From NCBI RefSeq assembly GCF_037975245.1, contig NC_092571.1, forward strand, positions 4,918,001-4,982,000: DNA of 64,000 nucleotides, read 5' to 3'. The DNA is from Apostichopus japonicus (lineage: Eukaryota; Echinodermata; Holothuroidea; Aspidochirotida; Stichopodidae). Below, piece after piece: positions 33,745 through 47,100 of the stretch. The translations under genes were made by a program, and so were the position numbers. Positions within the stretch are counted from its first letter, which is position 1. Each line of letters opens with the position of its first letter. The notes under the pieces were generated by a model. That model was not told the origin of the DNA, searched no databases, and saw only the letters and a list, made by a program, of their open reading frames with translations.

Positions 33745-34065
33745 TTGGGGCAATATGCTGAGAATTTTTCGGGCACCTACTGTAAGAATAATAATTTGCA
33801 GTGTGTTTTTCAATTTTGTTGGTGAAAATTCGGGCAACATGCTGAGAATTTTCGGGCACCTACTGAAAGAATAATAATTTGCAGTGTGTTTTTCAATTTT
33901 GTTGGGTGAATATTCGGGCAATATGCTGAGAATTTTTCGGGCACCTACTGAAAGAATAATAATTTGCAGTGTGTTTTTCAATTTTGTTGGTGAAAATTCG
34001 GGCAATATGATGAGAATTTTTCGGGCACCTACTGAAAGAATAATAATTTGCAATGTATTTTTCAA
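33745..34065 (+). repeat. 84-bp tandem array, 4 copies
   Basis: The marker TTTTCGGGCACCTACTG recurs with spacings of 83, 85 and 84 bp, with GGCAATATGCTGAGAATTTT before it and AATAATAATTTGCAGTGTGT after it. A decayed inverted piece of the same sequence is at 5310-5370. Confidence 0.92.
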
Positions 34066-34214
34066 TGGTTAAACTTACATTATTATTATCATTATTGTTG
34101 TAGCGACTTCCCCAATAATTATAACCAATATGGAAGGGTAATAACACGGAAAATGATTGTATGTTATTGGCATGTGATGTAATAACCGATGAATGCCTAT
34201 ATTTTTCGGGCAAG

Positions 34215-35110
34215 TCGTTTCAGTCCCCCCAAATCAAATGAGGCTCCTACGCCTATGCGCATGTAGTAAGGCACGAAACTTACAAATCAAGAGTAATTAT
34301 GGTATTAGAAAATCCACTTAGATAGAGAGATTATAGATAGAGGCATCGAATGACTTGTTCACAATCAACATTCATTAGAAGTGCAAATAAAGTCAGCAAA
34401 AGAATGAGTCTTGGAGTATATGTTTGTACCAATTATAAGTAGATGTTGACGCGAAACACACATCTCCGTACTTTTTTTTAAAGTGACTCACTCTGTGACG
34501 TTTCCTTGAGTATAGTTAATTAAAGTAACACCCCATAGTGTCGGAGGGGCGGGGTGGGGCGGAGGGACAAACCTGATCGAGCCTGCAGGTTGCACCCCTG
34601 AAGCGCAAGCCATATATATTACTGATGGCGCACAGAAAATAGAGGGCAATAGTACACTTTTTATTCGCCGATGCCGCTCTAGATTTGTGTGAATCATACG
34701 TTTGCCATAGGACGTATATTATATGTATGCCTACTTTACAGCAAATAAATTTCTGCGATTGTGTTACACACAGTAGCTAGAGTGCTGTAAATTTCCAAAT
34801 CACCTAACACAGTGTCACGTAACATTAGGTCTCAGTGCGTACGTTGGTTCGTGAAAAAGAACACCTGTCCTTCGGTATGGTGCGAACAAAATCAACGTTA
34901 GGAGTCAGAGAAAGTTCATTGACTCAGTCTTCACCAATGCTAAATTTACAGTTTCTGTAGAATTCGTCTTCACATATCGCTGTAAACAGTAACTTTGGTG
35001 GTGGACATTGCGACGAAAGACTGCTTGACGTATACGGTTTAGCCTACGTTAGATGAGCAACAAAGTTAGGGTAGCTTAGCTTAACTTAAGTGATAAGTTA
35101 GAATACTTCG
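34215..35110. other. Region upstream of CCDC50, no exon seen
   Basis: No gene or repeat recognised. The CCDC50 promoter and 5' UTR should lie at the right end; no clear core promoter motif seen. Confidence 0.4.
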
Positions 35111-35116
35111 AGGAAC

Positions 35117-35165
35117 ATGGAAGGAAAAGTCGCAACAGACGAAGAAAGGCCATCGGTGCAAGAGG
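35117..35165 (+). CDS. CCDC50: CCDC50 exon 1
   Basis: Residues 1-16 plus one base; donor GTAAGT at 35166. Upstream in-frame TAG at 35099-35101 fixes this as the first ATG of the frame. Confidence 0.85.
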
Positions 35166-38100
35166 GTAAGTGCACAATAAGTATCATAATGTCAGTACTG
35201 TGGCCTCCGTTAGACCAGGTTGTTTTTAATTTCAACATGAATTAAAGCCTAGGCTAATTAAGTAATAATTGTTACTTTTCAGTGTTAGTGTTTCGCTAAG
35301 ACTTCGCCTAGGCTAGTCTAAGTTAGAACTTAGTTGTAATACAACATCACAATGGTGGGTTGTTCTCAAATTAAAGGCTTGGACTTTCTCCACTCCGCTT
35401 TCTCGCTTTGTTTTCTCCACTTTGAGTGAAGCATTAGCCCATCCATTTCAAGATATTGGAGTTTGATATATGCCTACAGTAGTTATGCTAGGTTCTTCCT
35501 ATTGTTAATGTTGTCAGGCTACACATATACAGTATTCAAACAGCACAATTTTGAGTCATTCTCAGAATCAGGTTAAAGCGTGTGAAGACCCGCTCAAAAA
35601 GAAACGTCTAATGCCAGTAATCTGACCTAGCCTAGTTTTGAATGAGGTGTAACAGAAGTGTTAAACACCAACATCGATCCCAGAAAATACACACACAGCT
35701 TGCTACCTTTGGTAATTATACACAAGTGTACAGTCAGTACATACAGTACAGCTGCGATCAATACCCACAGCACAGTGAACAAACGATACAGCGATGGATA
35801 TCTCAGGTCCAGTTGAAGAAAATAAGGTATCACGTTTCATTATTGTCTGCATTTTGTAGCAACAAGCAGAAAACTTCAATTGCAAGCAACGGAGAGTCAA
35901 CTTTTTCAGAGCGCGGCAAGCATTTTGTAGCCACAAGCAGAAAACTTCACTTGCAAGCAACAGAAAGTTAACGGCACGCGGTTTGGGGCGAGTCTTCAAT
36001 GCCTTTAAGTTAAATACGATTTCTTGGACTGAGTAAGATTTCCCTGTCTCCTTCTCCAAGAATCTGTGCTTCAGGAGAGTACTAGTACTACTTACCATTT
36101 ATATAACTAGGACTTGAGTCCTGCTTGGAGTATGATGGCATCAGTGTCTAGGAGAAAGTACGATCAAGTATATGATATATATCGTCTGGGCGTACATGCT
36201 GAGGGCCCTGCCATTCTGCTATCAGTACATTCCGCCGTAGAAAATGTGCTCTTTCCGCCATAGAAAAAGGGCCATTCCGCCATGTTACTCCGATGGTGGT
36301 ACAGTAAAGCACTTTTGTATGGCGGAAAGATGACATTGTGGATGCACTGTATATTGCTTCACTTCACACTACCTAGGCCCGCAAAATCCACAAAATCATT
36401 TATTTAGATCAACAATCAGAATCGGTCTTATTATTAACAATCAACTTAAATTAATTTGATTTAATTAACCAACTACAGTATATTATTTGAAGACTGCATG
36501 GACTCTTACGAACGTACAATTAAAACTATTCAATCAACATTTAAATTAAAGACTGTGTATCTATTCCCCAATCTTTTCTTAACTACAATTCAGTCTATCC
36601 AGCGAACTGTCACATTTGAAGACGGTGTAAAAAGTTTTCACAGATACATTCCTGTGTAAAATCCATTCCTTATATATGTAAGTTTCAGCCATAGGTAATT
36701 AGGTTTCGATCCTTTCCGCCATGGCGGAAAGGATCGAAACCTACAGTACTGCAGAATTGTATGGCGGTATGTACCTATGGCGGAATGGCACTGGAACCGT
36801 ATGTGCATCCCGATGCTGGGGGGTAGCTCTCCAAGTCAAAAGTGGCCTGCACTGTATAGAACTCTACTCCTGTCTCATTGAGTGTTGCTAGACCTTGTTC
36901 AATTTAATGTTAGACCCAGGAAGTAAGGAGTAAAGTAGTTCTTATACCTTCAATTTCAATAATAGCATAACTTGCATTGCAGGATTTTACTTTAGGGAAG
37001 GTGTCAAATTGTTGTTTATTTTTTAGCAGCTTATGCCTACCACAGAAGGCATAAGCACTCAACCACAGTTGAGTCCTTAAAAAGGTATTTAAAAATGGTA
37101 TGTCTTTAATACGCCTACAGTATGACAGTTTATAAGTAAGCAAGGATGTTACATAGCTCTGCTAAAGGCCTGTGCAATATCATATATAGGCTAGGCTACC
37201 CTAATGTGGTGAACCCAGAGGCCAGAGCATAGAAACACATTAACAAGTCAGTATAGCCATTCAAGTTTTTTCTTTGACAAAAATCATTCCAAAAGTCATA
37301 ATTTGTTACCTATTCCTATGACCTTAGTTTTAAAAAACTGCAAGGCTGTTGAAGTTCAGATCAAATATGGAGTTGTGGATATTGTTCGTTTTATAACAAA
37401 TCTGTTTTAATTGACTTAGTTTGTAAAATCTCTAGCTTTGGGTCACCCATCTCCATGTTTTTTATTTTGAAAATGTCCAGGTTAATATCAATTTAAAAAT
37501 GACAAATTTATGACAGCATTATCGATTTTGGTAATGGTGGTGTTTTCATATGTTACAATGCAATGTTTAGTGTGCTAATTACTGTATGTCTTTGCTATTA
37601 AGGAGGCCATCCTACATAAAGAAAACAAATTGTTATTCATTTCAATCTACTGTCTGAGATATATGGAAATAAATGTTGTATCTTGTCATAACTCAGACAC
37701 CTGGGTGAATAGCAATGCTGCTATTCAATCAGAAATTGTACTCAGGCAATCAGAGAACAGCAAACTGTAGAGGAAAAAGTACAGTAGCTAAGGAGTACAA
37801 CCCTGTTCACTTTTGTTGTTGCTGCACAAAATACAGATTCACTGTAATCAGTGTTTTTGTGGCAGTTTTCAAAACATTGAAACTGAAACAGTTAATCTTT
37901 GAAAAATCCCACATTATTTTACATCTAACACAAAAGTACACAGCATGCCATGGGAGGTTAAAGGTTAACAATTCATTAAACTTGTTCTCTGTGTTCTTTA
38001 TACTGTACCTCATTTCTATAATTACTACAAGTGTCCCTCAGGGGTCTGTTTTTCGGACATTTTTGGTTTTCGTAAACTTACATGAATGATATTGAAAATA

Positions 38101-41100
38101 TGGCATCCAGTCTAATAATGAAGGCCCAAATGGCATTGAAGGAAAAATCAAAACATAGTTTGATACTAAACACTAAGTAATGCTACATCTCGATGAAATA
38201 CATTATACTTTTTCCGTTCTAGAGAAAAGATCATTATTGTCTGCACTTGTTCACTAGACAATGATAACCCAAAACCGGACAAGAATTCATTTGCTCACTA
38301 AGATGAACCTTAAAAAAATGTAAATATTGTTGTTTACTTCACAATAATCTTTTTCATATCAAATGTTTCATAGTCACCATATTTGGTTTTTCTTTCAGTC
38401 AAACAGAAGTTTTCTGTGTTTGAAGATGGGGCGTTTGCTCATCAAGTTCAAGAAGAATTGAGTAAGTTGATATTTGGTTCTGCTTTCTTGCGGTAAAACC
38501 ATGAACCGGTCAGACTGAGTCAGTAGTACTACTCAGTACAGAGATAAACCTGCTACAAGGTCATCAAACATGGTGTGATCACAGAAGACAGACCCAAATA
38601 TATATCAACATTGGGTTTTGTATGAAAGGGTTGCTTAACACCATTTGGAACTCTCAAAATAAGTCAATACAAAATAAAAATAAGCAACCGAGTATTGATC
38701 AATAACGCTAGCAATGTCATGTTTCACCTGCTAGTTATGGAATTTCCTCAGGGATTTCCATGGTGTTTGCTTTGTGATATTATACAGTAGAACCACAAGG
38801 AAAGAACAGTTTTCTTTGCGTTAAGTTTCTGGTGTTTGTGTATACTTGTTAAGAATATGTGCAACCTTCTACTGGCAACTCACTCCTTTGTTGAAAACCT
38901 TATAATTGGACTATGTCATAGATAACAGAAACAGATTACCAAGTCTCAATCCATTTAGACGAGATCATTGTTCTATATTCTTTCATATGTAAGACAAAAG
39001 ACTTTGAGCAAGTCTAATCATTACATCATTGATCCACTTGTGTTTGAGTTTTGAAAGGTTTTCTTTATGTAATAACAAATGTTATGCTGATTCCATAATA
39101 ATACAGTATTTGCTATTACATTATAACAGCATTTTTTTCAGAAGCAACAGTTTTTACTTAAAGCTGAAATTTATGAAAAGATATAATTGGAGGGGTATCA
39201 TATCTGAATAGCACTATCCCATCATCACACATTGACATTCCCCAGACACAAACATTTCAATTTTGACTTCTACCGAATGGGGCAAGTTGTTCTTTTACCT
39301 ATATTTGGAGGAGTTTACTGTATCACGTAAATAAAATAAAAAGTTTTTAAGGTAAAGAAAATGTTTGGATTCCAAGACAAAATTTTAACAAATCGTCTGA
39401 GACAACCAAATTTCTGTTTGGACTTGTATCCAAACTTAGCTGTTTAAAATAAATTGGTATCACCCTCCATGTTTTTGGAGATACTGAAATACTACACCAA
39501 TAGTAGGGACCTAGTCCTATGATCCACCGGAAGGGAATATTTACAGGCCCAAAGCTAGTGGTTCTCTTCTCCAACCTCCACATCTCTCGTATAGTGTACA
39601 TATTGGTCGTTCCTTGTTTATTAAGCCATACATTTTTGGAACAACCAACTTTGCTCTTTGGGCAATCAAAAAGGAAGATCTGGTTGTCCGAGGGACAACC
39701 AGTCAACTTGAGGTTCTGCTATGTTATTAATGCTAGTAGCTGCCTTAATATACCCCTGAAACAGTAAACAGTTAAAGTAACCAGTCCCATAGTAGTATAA
39801 CACCAATGGATCTTATTCTTCTATTCTCAGATGATGAACATTACCAAGGCAACATTAGCAGGAGAAGGACTGTTCGATCAGATAGGGTGGTTGCTAAAAG
39901 CCAAGCAGAGGAAGAGGCCTTGGAGGCATTCCGTGAAGAACATGAGATAGCTGAAAGAAATCGACAGTTGTAAGTTATAAGATACAATAAAATGGATAAG
40001 TTATAGGTTTGTGTGCTGCTCAGTTTACACGATTGTACTGACAATCATACATAACCCTGACAGTGTAAACCAGTTACAAGTTCCTTCTTAAAGCAGCTTT
40101 TGATTTGACACTTGTGATGCTATCATACTAAAATTATATTTAATGTTAAAATATCATAACAATACAGTTCATTATCTTAACTAGTCAAGACTTATCTTCA
40201 AAACTGAAAGCGAAATGAAGTAAGTTTTAATTTTCACAATATGCTGGCTACATGTGATTGTTACTATTATTAATATGTTGGGAATCCAATTGAATGCACC
40301 TAGTTTTAATACTCTCTTAACTTGGTTGGAGAAATCTAGGCAGGTTTCATCGTTTAATAAAGCAGCACTCAGGTTTTCACCCGGCTTTAAAGGTTAAATG
40401 CAGAGTAATTAATAACGAACACATTTGTTCAACCCCCCTCATAATAGTCTCTTCCAAAACTGAAATGTTTAAGATTGTGAAAGTCCATTGAGAAGCATGT
40501 GTCATAGACAACAAATCATGATGTTGTTGTTTTTCAATTAATAGAACTCAATCAGATTTGAAATAACAATAATATCCCATCACATAGTAGTTTCATTTCT
40601 AAGGTTATCATTTCCAAGTTTAAATAACAGATGGAAGCAGTAGCTGAGGTTGTGTTTGAGTCATTCGACCTGAAAAGGGACTACTGTACTGTACCGTCTG
40701 TTGTACTGAAAGAGACATGCAAGCAATTGTCATTTAAAGTAATGGTTTACAAGATCTTGGATGGATTTTTCTGTCTAACTTAAATCACTGTCTGAAAATT
40801 AGAGGATGCAACCACAATAAATATTACTCATTTCATTGCAGAAAACAGTTTTTATTGTAGCTTTAATGTGGCAGTTTCTTTAAAGATTACAAAAATTAGG
40901 TTCAAACCTTTATATTAACTTTTTTCAAACACCTTGGTGAAGCTGTGTGGGATGAATTTCTGGAGACATTTTCAGTTTTCAGTTTTCAGTTTTCAGGAGA
41001 CATTTTCAGACATTTTCAGGAGACATTTTCAGAGATAGTAACATGAATGATGTTTGTTTGCTGTGCAAGTTTTATTCTTTCAGTTAATCCTTGTGCACAA

Positions 41101-44100
41101 GATTTAATGTACTGTTTAATATAACTCAATGTATAGTACATGTCATATCATTACTTTGTACAAATATATGGTTGAGTGCTATAAATATATCAAGTGTAAT
41201 TACCCAAATAAACAGACAGCATATACTTTCAATGGTTGATAGCAGTATACTATGCTACTACAATGTGTGATTCCTACACAAGTGGGGGCTGAGCAATTCA
41301 TTGTACAGTACTCAAGATATATTATACTGTATTGAATAGAATCCCACCACACTTGATTGCATAAACAGAATGACATCGTTTCACAGTTCAGGAAGGTTAT
41401 ACTTGCGAAACTTTGTAGAAAATCAAGGAACAAAGAATTGAACAAATAACTTTACAGTAGATCAAGCTCTGCTAGGACACTGCTATGTCTATTAGTAATT
41501 AGTCAGCACCTATACCTCCATATATGCTCCCACTCCCACCTACCCCTCCCCCAATGGAAAAATCATGTATGTAATGTTTAAACTGTCTGCATAAAACAGT
41601 TACTTGGTAATATGATATCTATACTTGCATGGTTTGCTCACTGCCATAACTAGATTAAGTTTTAATGAAGTTATTCATTAGTCTCTTTGTTCCAGTTGAT
41701 TTTGCCACAATTTTAAGTTCATTAAATGATAAGTGTTATTTAGTTACAATGCCCTACATACTGTAGAACAACCGTTGCAAAATTCCTTTTTCGCTTGCTT
41801 TAAACCAAAGGTACAGTTACAATTTAGAGCCACAGTGTTACGGTCAAATGTAAGGTAAGGTCTTAATTTATGCTATATTTGGCATAAAGTAAATTATGGC
41901 ACAGTTGTTGGAACATTTGTTGACTGGACTAACTGCCTACAGTATCTACCTATATAATATATGAGGTGATGGGTTTTGGTTACTTTGCCATAGGCAGGCA
42001 AGTAACCTTGGCAGTCAAGTTAGTGTGTGTGGATGTATACATGCATGTGTATACACGTATATGTGTGACGCCCTTGTAAACACAATATCTCAAGACAGGT
42101 AACCTCTGCAGTTCTCATATTGGCCTGTGGTCTCCCCATCATTGGTACAAGAACCCTATCATGTCGCGTGGAGAACAAAGTCATTTGTGGTCAGCAAAGG
42201 CAAAATGTGAAAATCTCTTAAAGCTGTATCTCTAGAACCTGAACATCAAAGGAACTCATGTATGCATGGTTGGATAGCCTTATGAAGTGTAAAGTTTTTA
42301 CACAATTTGTTGTAAGTTAGAGTTTATTAAAGGTCACCGGGGGTCAAAACTTGAAATTCTTGCAAACACATTATCTCCAGATACGAAACTTTATTGGCTC
42401 TCATATTTTGCATGTAGCTTCACTGTAATCAGTACAAGAACCTTGCTGTTTTTGGTGGAGGTCAAAGGTCATTTGGGGTCATCAAATGTCACAATCTGTA
42501 AAGCCTTATAAACACAAACCTTGTTAACACGATGCCCCAAGATAGGTTACATCACAGCTCATATTTGGCATGTGTCTTTCTTATTGTGAGTACAAGAACC
42601 ATAATATTGTGGTTGAATGTCATTTTTGGTCAGCAGGGGTTCAAATGTCAAAATATCAGATGGATCTCATCAGGTTAACTATTAAAATTAAAATTCAGCT
42701 CTTTGTTGTTAGAGTGAGCATGCAACTAAATTACCAACAAGAAATGTCCCTCTGTCCTTCTGTCTTCGTTGTGGTCTTATGTCACAAGATTCCCATTCAT
42801 CAAACCATGTAAGCATTGACTCTGCTTATATTGCTCTCTATTTGCAGTATGAACTGCAGCCAGGGGTAGCTTGCACACTACTCTTGTGCTGTATCTGTAA
42901 TGTATTTAAAGGTAACCATTGGGAGGGGTTTCCTTCTTGTTTGGTTGATGTGTTGGACTATAGTACCGTGTCAGTATGTTAAGTGCGGTAAGTGAATACT
43001 TCCCATTCACTCACTCCCACTGTAGTAAAATTTGCATAACTGACTACAAGTTTGGGATTTTGATTAACTTATTAGGTAATTTACTGGTTTGACAATAGTA
43101 CCTTTCTCCAAATATGAAAGCCCCCTTCTTGGGTGTGGGGGGGGGTATGCTTTCTTGGGTGATTTGCTAGGTTTATTGATTCTGTTTTGTGTTTTGAACC
43201 AATTGTGTAATACTTTTGTAACTGAACAGAGAGGAGAAAGACAATGAGGCTGCCAGAGAGATGTACGCACAGCTGATGAAAGAAGAGGAGGAGAAAGCAA
43301 AACAAGATCAAGAGAAAGATAAGGTTTGTTTAGCTGAACAGTATACAATGTATCAAGGATAAGCTGAGCAGTAGATGAGGTATCAAGGATTAGCTGAGCA
43401 GTAGATGAGGTACCAAGGATTAGCTGAGCAGTAGATGAGGTACCAAGGATTAGCTTAGCATTAGATGAGGTATCAAGTATTAGCTTAGCATTAGATGAGG
43501 TATCAAGTATTAGCTTAGCAGTAGATGAGGTACCAAGGATTAGCTTAGCATTAGATGAGGTATCAAGTATTAGCTTAGCAGTAGATGAGGTATCAAGTAT
43601 TAGCTTAGCAGTAGATGAGGTATCAAGGGTTAGCTGAGCAGTAGACGATGTATGAAGGATTAGCTGAGCAGTAGATGAGGTACCAAGGATTAGCTGTGCA
43701 ATAGTGTAGCATTTACCTTCAGCACTAGGGCATTGTCTAATATCGCCCCTAAAGTATTTTATTGAGTTGCTGTTTCCCTTTATCATATACTTGATGTATA
43801 TCCTACCAGAAGACAGGATCACACATGAGAGAGTTGTGACATGAGATGAGAAACTCCCATCAATTGCCTTAAATCTGCCTCATTTGAAACCTTTACAAGG
43901 AATATAGTGCTGCTTACCTCACTGATCATGCAAATAAAATTATGTAATTACCATATTTAGCTGCAGCAAGTTGGTAGTTTTAGCAGCTCTCCCTGATTTT
44001 TGACTTGATTCTCTTTGCACCAAATATTGTCCGTGAATGCACTCTTTGATTCTGTGGAAAACATCTGATTTATGATAATGTTGTTATTTTGCAGGAAATA

Positions 44101-47100
44101 GCAAGAGAGATGCAAATGAAAGAGAAGGAGGAATACATTAGGTTAAAGAAGAAACAGCGAGAGAAGGAAAATTTAATGGAATCGGAAAGACTTGCCCGAA
44201 GTATGTCCCAAGAAGACAAAGAAAGGAGTCACAAGCAAACAGGTATTTTGATAATTTAATGACACAACATTCACAATAAAACAAACCTGAAATTTCCAAG
44301 GATATAGCTGAAAGGATGACTGCAGACATACAATTAATATCGTTACGTTGCAGAATGTAACCACTTCAATTAATATCGATACATTCCAGATTATAACCAC
44401 ATCAATTGATTAATATCGATACATTGCAGGTTATAACCACTTCAATCAATTAACATCGATACATTGCAGATTATAACTGCCTCAATTAATATCGATATGA
44501 TGCAGATTATAACCACTTCAATAATATCGATACATTGCAGATTGTAACCACTTCAATCAATCCAGCTTGTTATTCTATGTTATCTTAATTTATTACGATG
44601 CTTTGTTCAGACCTAACTAGCTGGTTGGTTTGTCATCAATTTGTGATGCTAGTAACAAAGGAGCCCATCTTTTGAAAATGAATCATTTTAATCAGAAATA
44701 AAAGGGAAAATCTTGACAGACAATCAGTTCTAAATTAACCTAAATATATTTGAGGCTTGTTGTTATTTTACATTTTGAAAGCAGTTGTACTCTGCACAAG
44801 TCATAAGATGAGCGATCACAATCCTGTAAACTGATCTTGTTTCCTAGTAACTGAATCTGAAGATGCGCTGGCTGCGTTGAGAATTGCAATGGAGGATGGA
44901 AGGCAAACCGCATCTCCTGCTGGCTTAACAGTTGACATTGAGGGAGCTGGAGAAAATGGCCTGCCTGATGTCACAGATGATGCGGTAAGATATTTGAAAT
45001 ACCTCTAAAACATTGCTCTACACTCACTGGTTTGGATGGCGAGTGATAAAGATTGGTTTAACTTGTAGGTTATTTCCTTGCAACGGTTACTAAAAAATAG
45101 GTACATAGTGCATTAAAATGGAATGTTTAAGGTTTGTGCCCAACTGAAACAGCTGGATCAAATTATCAGAAAAAAAATTTAAATGTAAAATCCTCAGGTA
45201 TCTTTGGTATTTAGAAAGTTGAGGATTTTAATGTGAAATGCAAAAAAACAAGAAGGGAAATGGATAATGTCTGTGATAAAGCAGGTTATAAATGGACAGA
45301 TCTGTTGTATTGATCAGTGGTAAAGCATCATTCTAGGAAACATTACATCAAATAAGCAGCTCTTATAGTTGATGTGTCTCATTTCACAACACAGTAGACA
45401 TGATTAAGTTCCTTGATTAGCTTCACAACAGATGTTCAATACTTTATTGTACAGGAGTCAGAAAGCATAGATTGTTGTCTGTAACCTGTGACAATTGCTA
45501 ACCAGCAATCCTCAACAAAGTTTAACAAAATTGGACCAACAGAACAGTTTTTCAAGTCTTCTGGCTATTTTAAAACTACATTGAATGAAATATGAAGTTT
45601 GTCTTGTGGTTCAGACATTTGCACTTGGAAGTAACTTGCTCCAAAGTTGCTGATAAATAATGGAATATCTGAGCTGCACAGGAAAAGACAGATGCATTTG
45701 TAGTCTTGAGTTTTCAGATGTGAATGTTGTATGAAGTGATTCTCTCAGTGGGTGAAGTGGCACAGTAGGTACACTGGTACAATGCTCAAGTACAATTCAA
45801 AACACTCTATATGAGTCCAAACGTTGGCATTCAGAGGGTCTAGTTTCTATTCTGTACATTAAAGTGTGCAGTGAATGGGCATTAACAAGTAGCAACGAAG
45901 ACTGGAGGCCAGCTGGCACACAATGATAACATTATTCATCCGAGTTACACAGCTGAACTACATAGCACTGTAATATACAGTAGTACAGCTGTGTAGTACA
46001 TTTCAAGGTTCTCGAGTCTCAACTGAACTGCAGCAGCTGCAAGGACTCCGTTTTAAGAGGTCAAGATGGATTGAAATTGTCGGTGAAGTGGGTTATAGAG
46101 GACTATTCATTATGTTTTTAATAAATAATGCATGTATTTTAATATATAATGCATATATTTTAATATATAATGCATGTATTTTGAAGACAAAGTTTACAAA
46201 CAAAAGACTGGTAAGCTTTACTTCCTTGACTTTCCTGAACTTTATCAAGTGTTTTTTTGATAATGTCTAGGTGATTCAATCTTGTTGTTGTTGTTGTTTT
46301 ATTCAGCTGATTGCCAGGCAACTACAAGAACATGAGAAAGACAAATTCCTCTTGGCCAAGAAGAAAGAGAAAGAACGGATGAGGTTAAAAGAATCGGAAC
46401 GGCTGGCAAAGAGACTACAACACGAAGAGAGACTGAAGGCAGAGAGACACAGAGGTAAATTCTAATTATGCTCTACAATTAAGAAATAATTTATCAATAG
46501 CAACAATATCTGTTAATGGTATTCATCTATTCCAGGACTGATAGACTGCTCACAGTCTAATTAGAACATTCTGGTACCTCCTTTTTATGAACATTTATAT
46601 GTTGAGTCAGCAGCTGAAAAGTAGTAAATTATAAACAACAAATAAAACAATGTCTGATCCATTGGAGTGTGAATAAGAGTTTAAGAAAAGAAATGGGTAA
46701 TAATGGAATTACGAACCCTCCTTGCCATCAGGCAGGCCATCCACCAAGAAAAGAAAACATGCATATATCTGCTCATCTGGCGTCATGTAATGTTATGACT
46801 TTAGTGAGGTTATACCTGGGGATATTGGTCAGCAGTGGTGTTGGGCTAATAATAGTTAAATATGTTACACAAGGAGGAATTATCATATTGTGATATGAGG
46901 AAAAGAGAAACATTGAAGAAACCTATTCACACTGTATGTAAGACCAGGAAGATCGGCCAAGTTACATGATGCATTGCATTAAGGAAGTACAACAATTCTG
47001 CCAACTGCCCTCAGTTCTGCCCTGAAAAATAATTCTCAACAAAATCAAGTGAAGTAAATCCACCATTTTGCTTACACTTTAGGAGGTCCAGATCAGCCAT

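Larger units (their letters stand above)
35166..38398 (+). other. CCDC50 intron 1
   Basis: 3.2 kb. Contains the cluster of TTCCGCC/GGCGGAA motifs and the 44-bp palindrome described separately (36200-36800). Nothing else recognised. Confidence 0.7.

Noticed and set aside
39347-39706. 119-codon minus-strand open frame in CCDC50 intron 2
   Set aside because: No recognisable motif, no splice support, and an overlapping plus-strand frame is also open.
43064-43822. 252-codon minus-strand open frame with LILDTSSTAK repeats
   Set aside because: Antisense of the 30-bp array and of CCDC50 exon 4.
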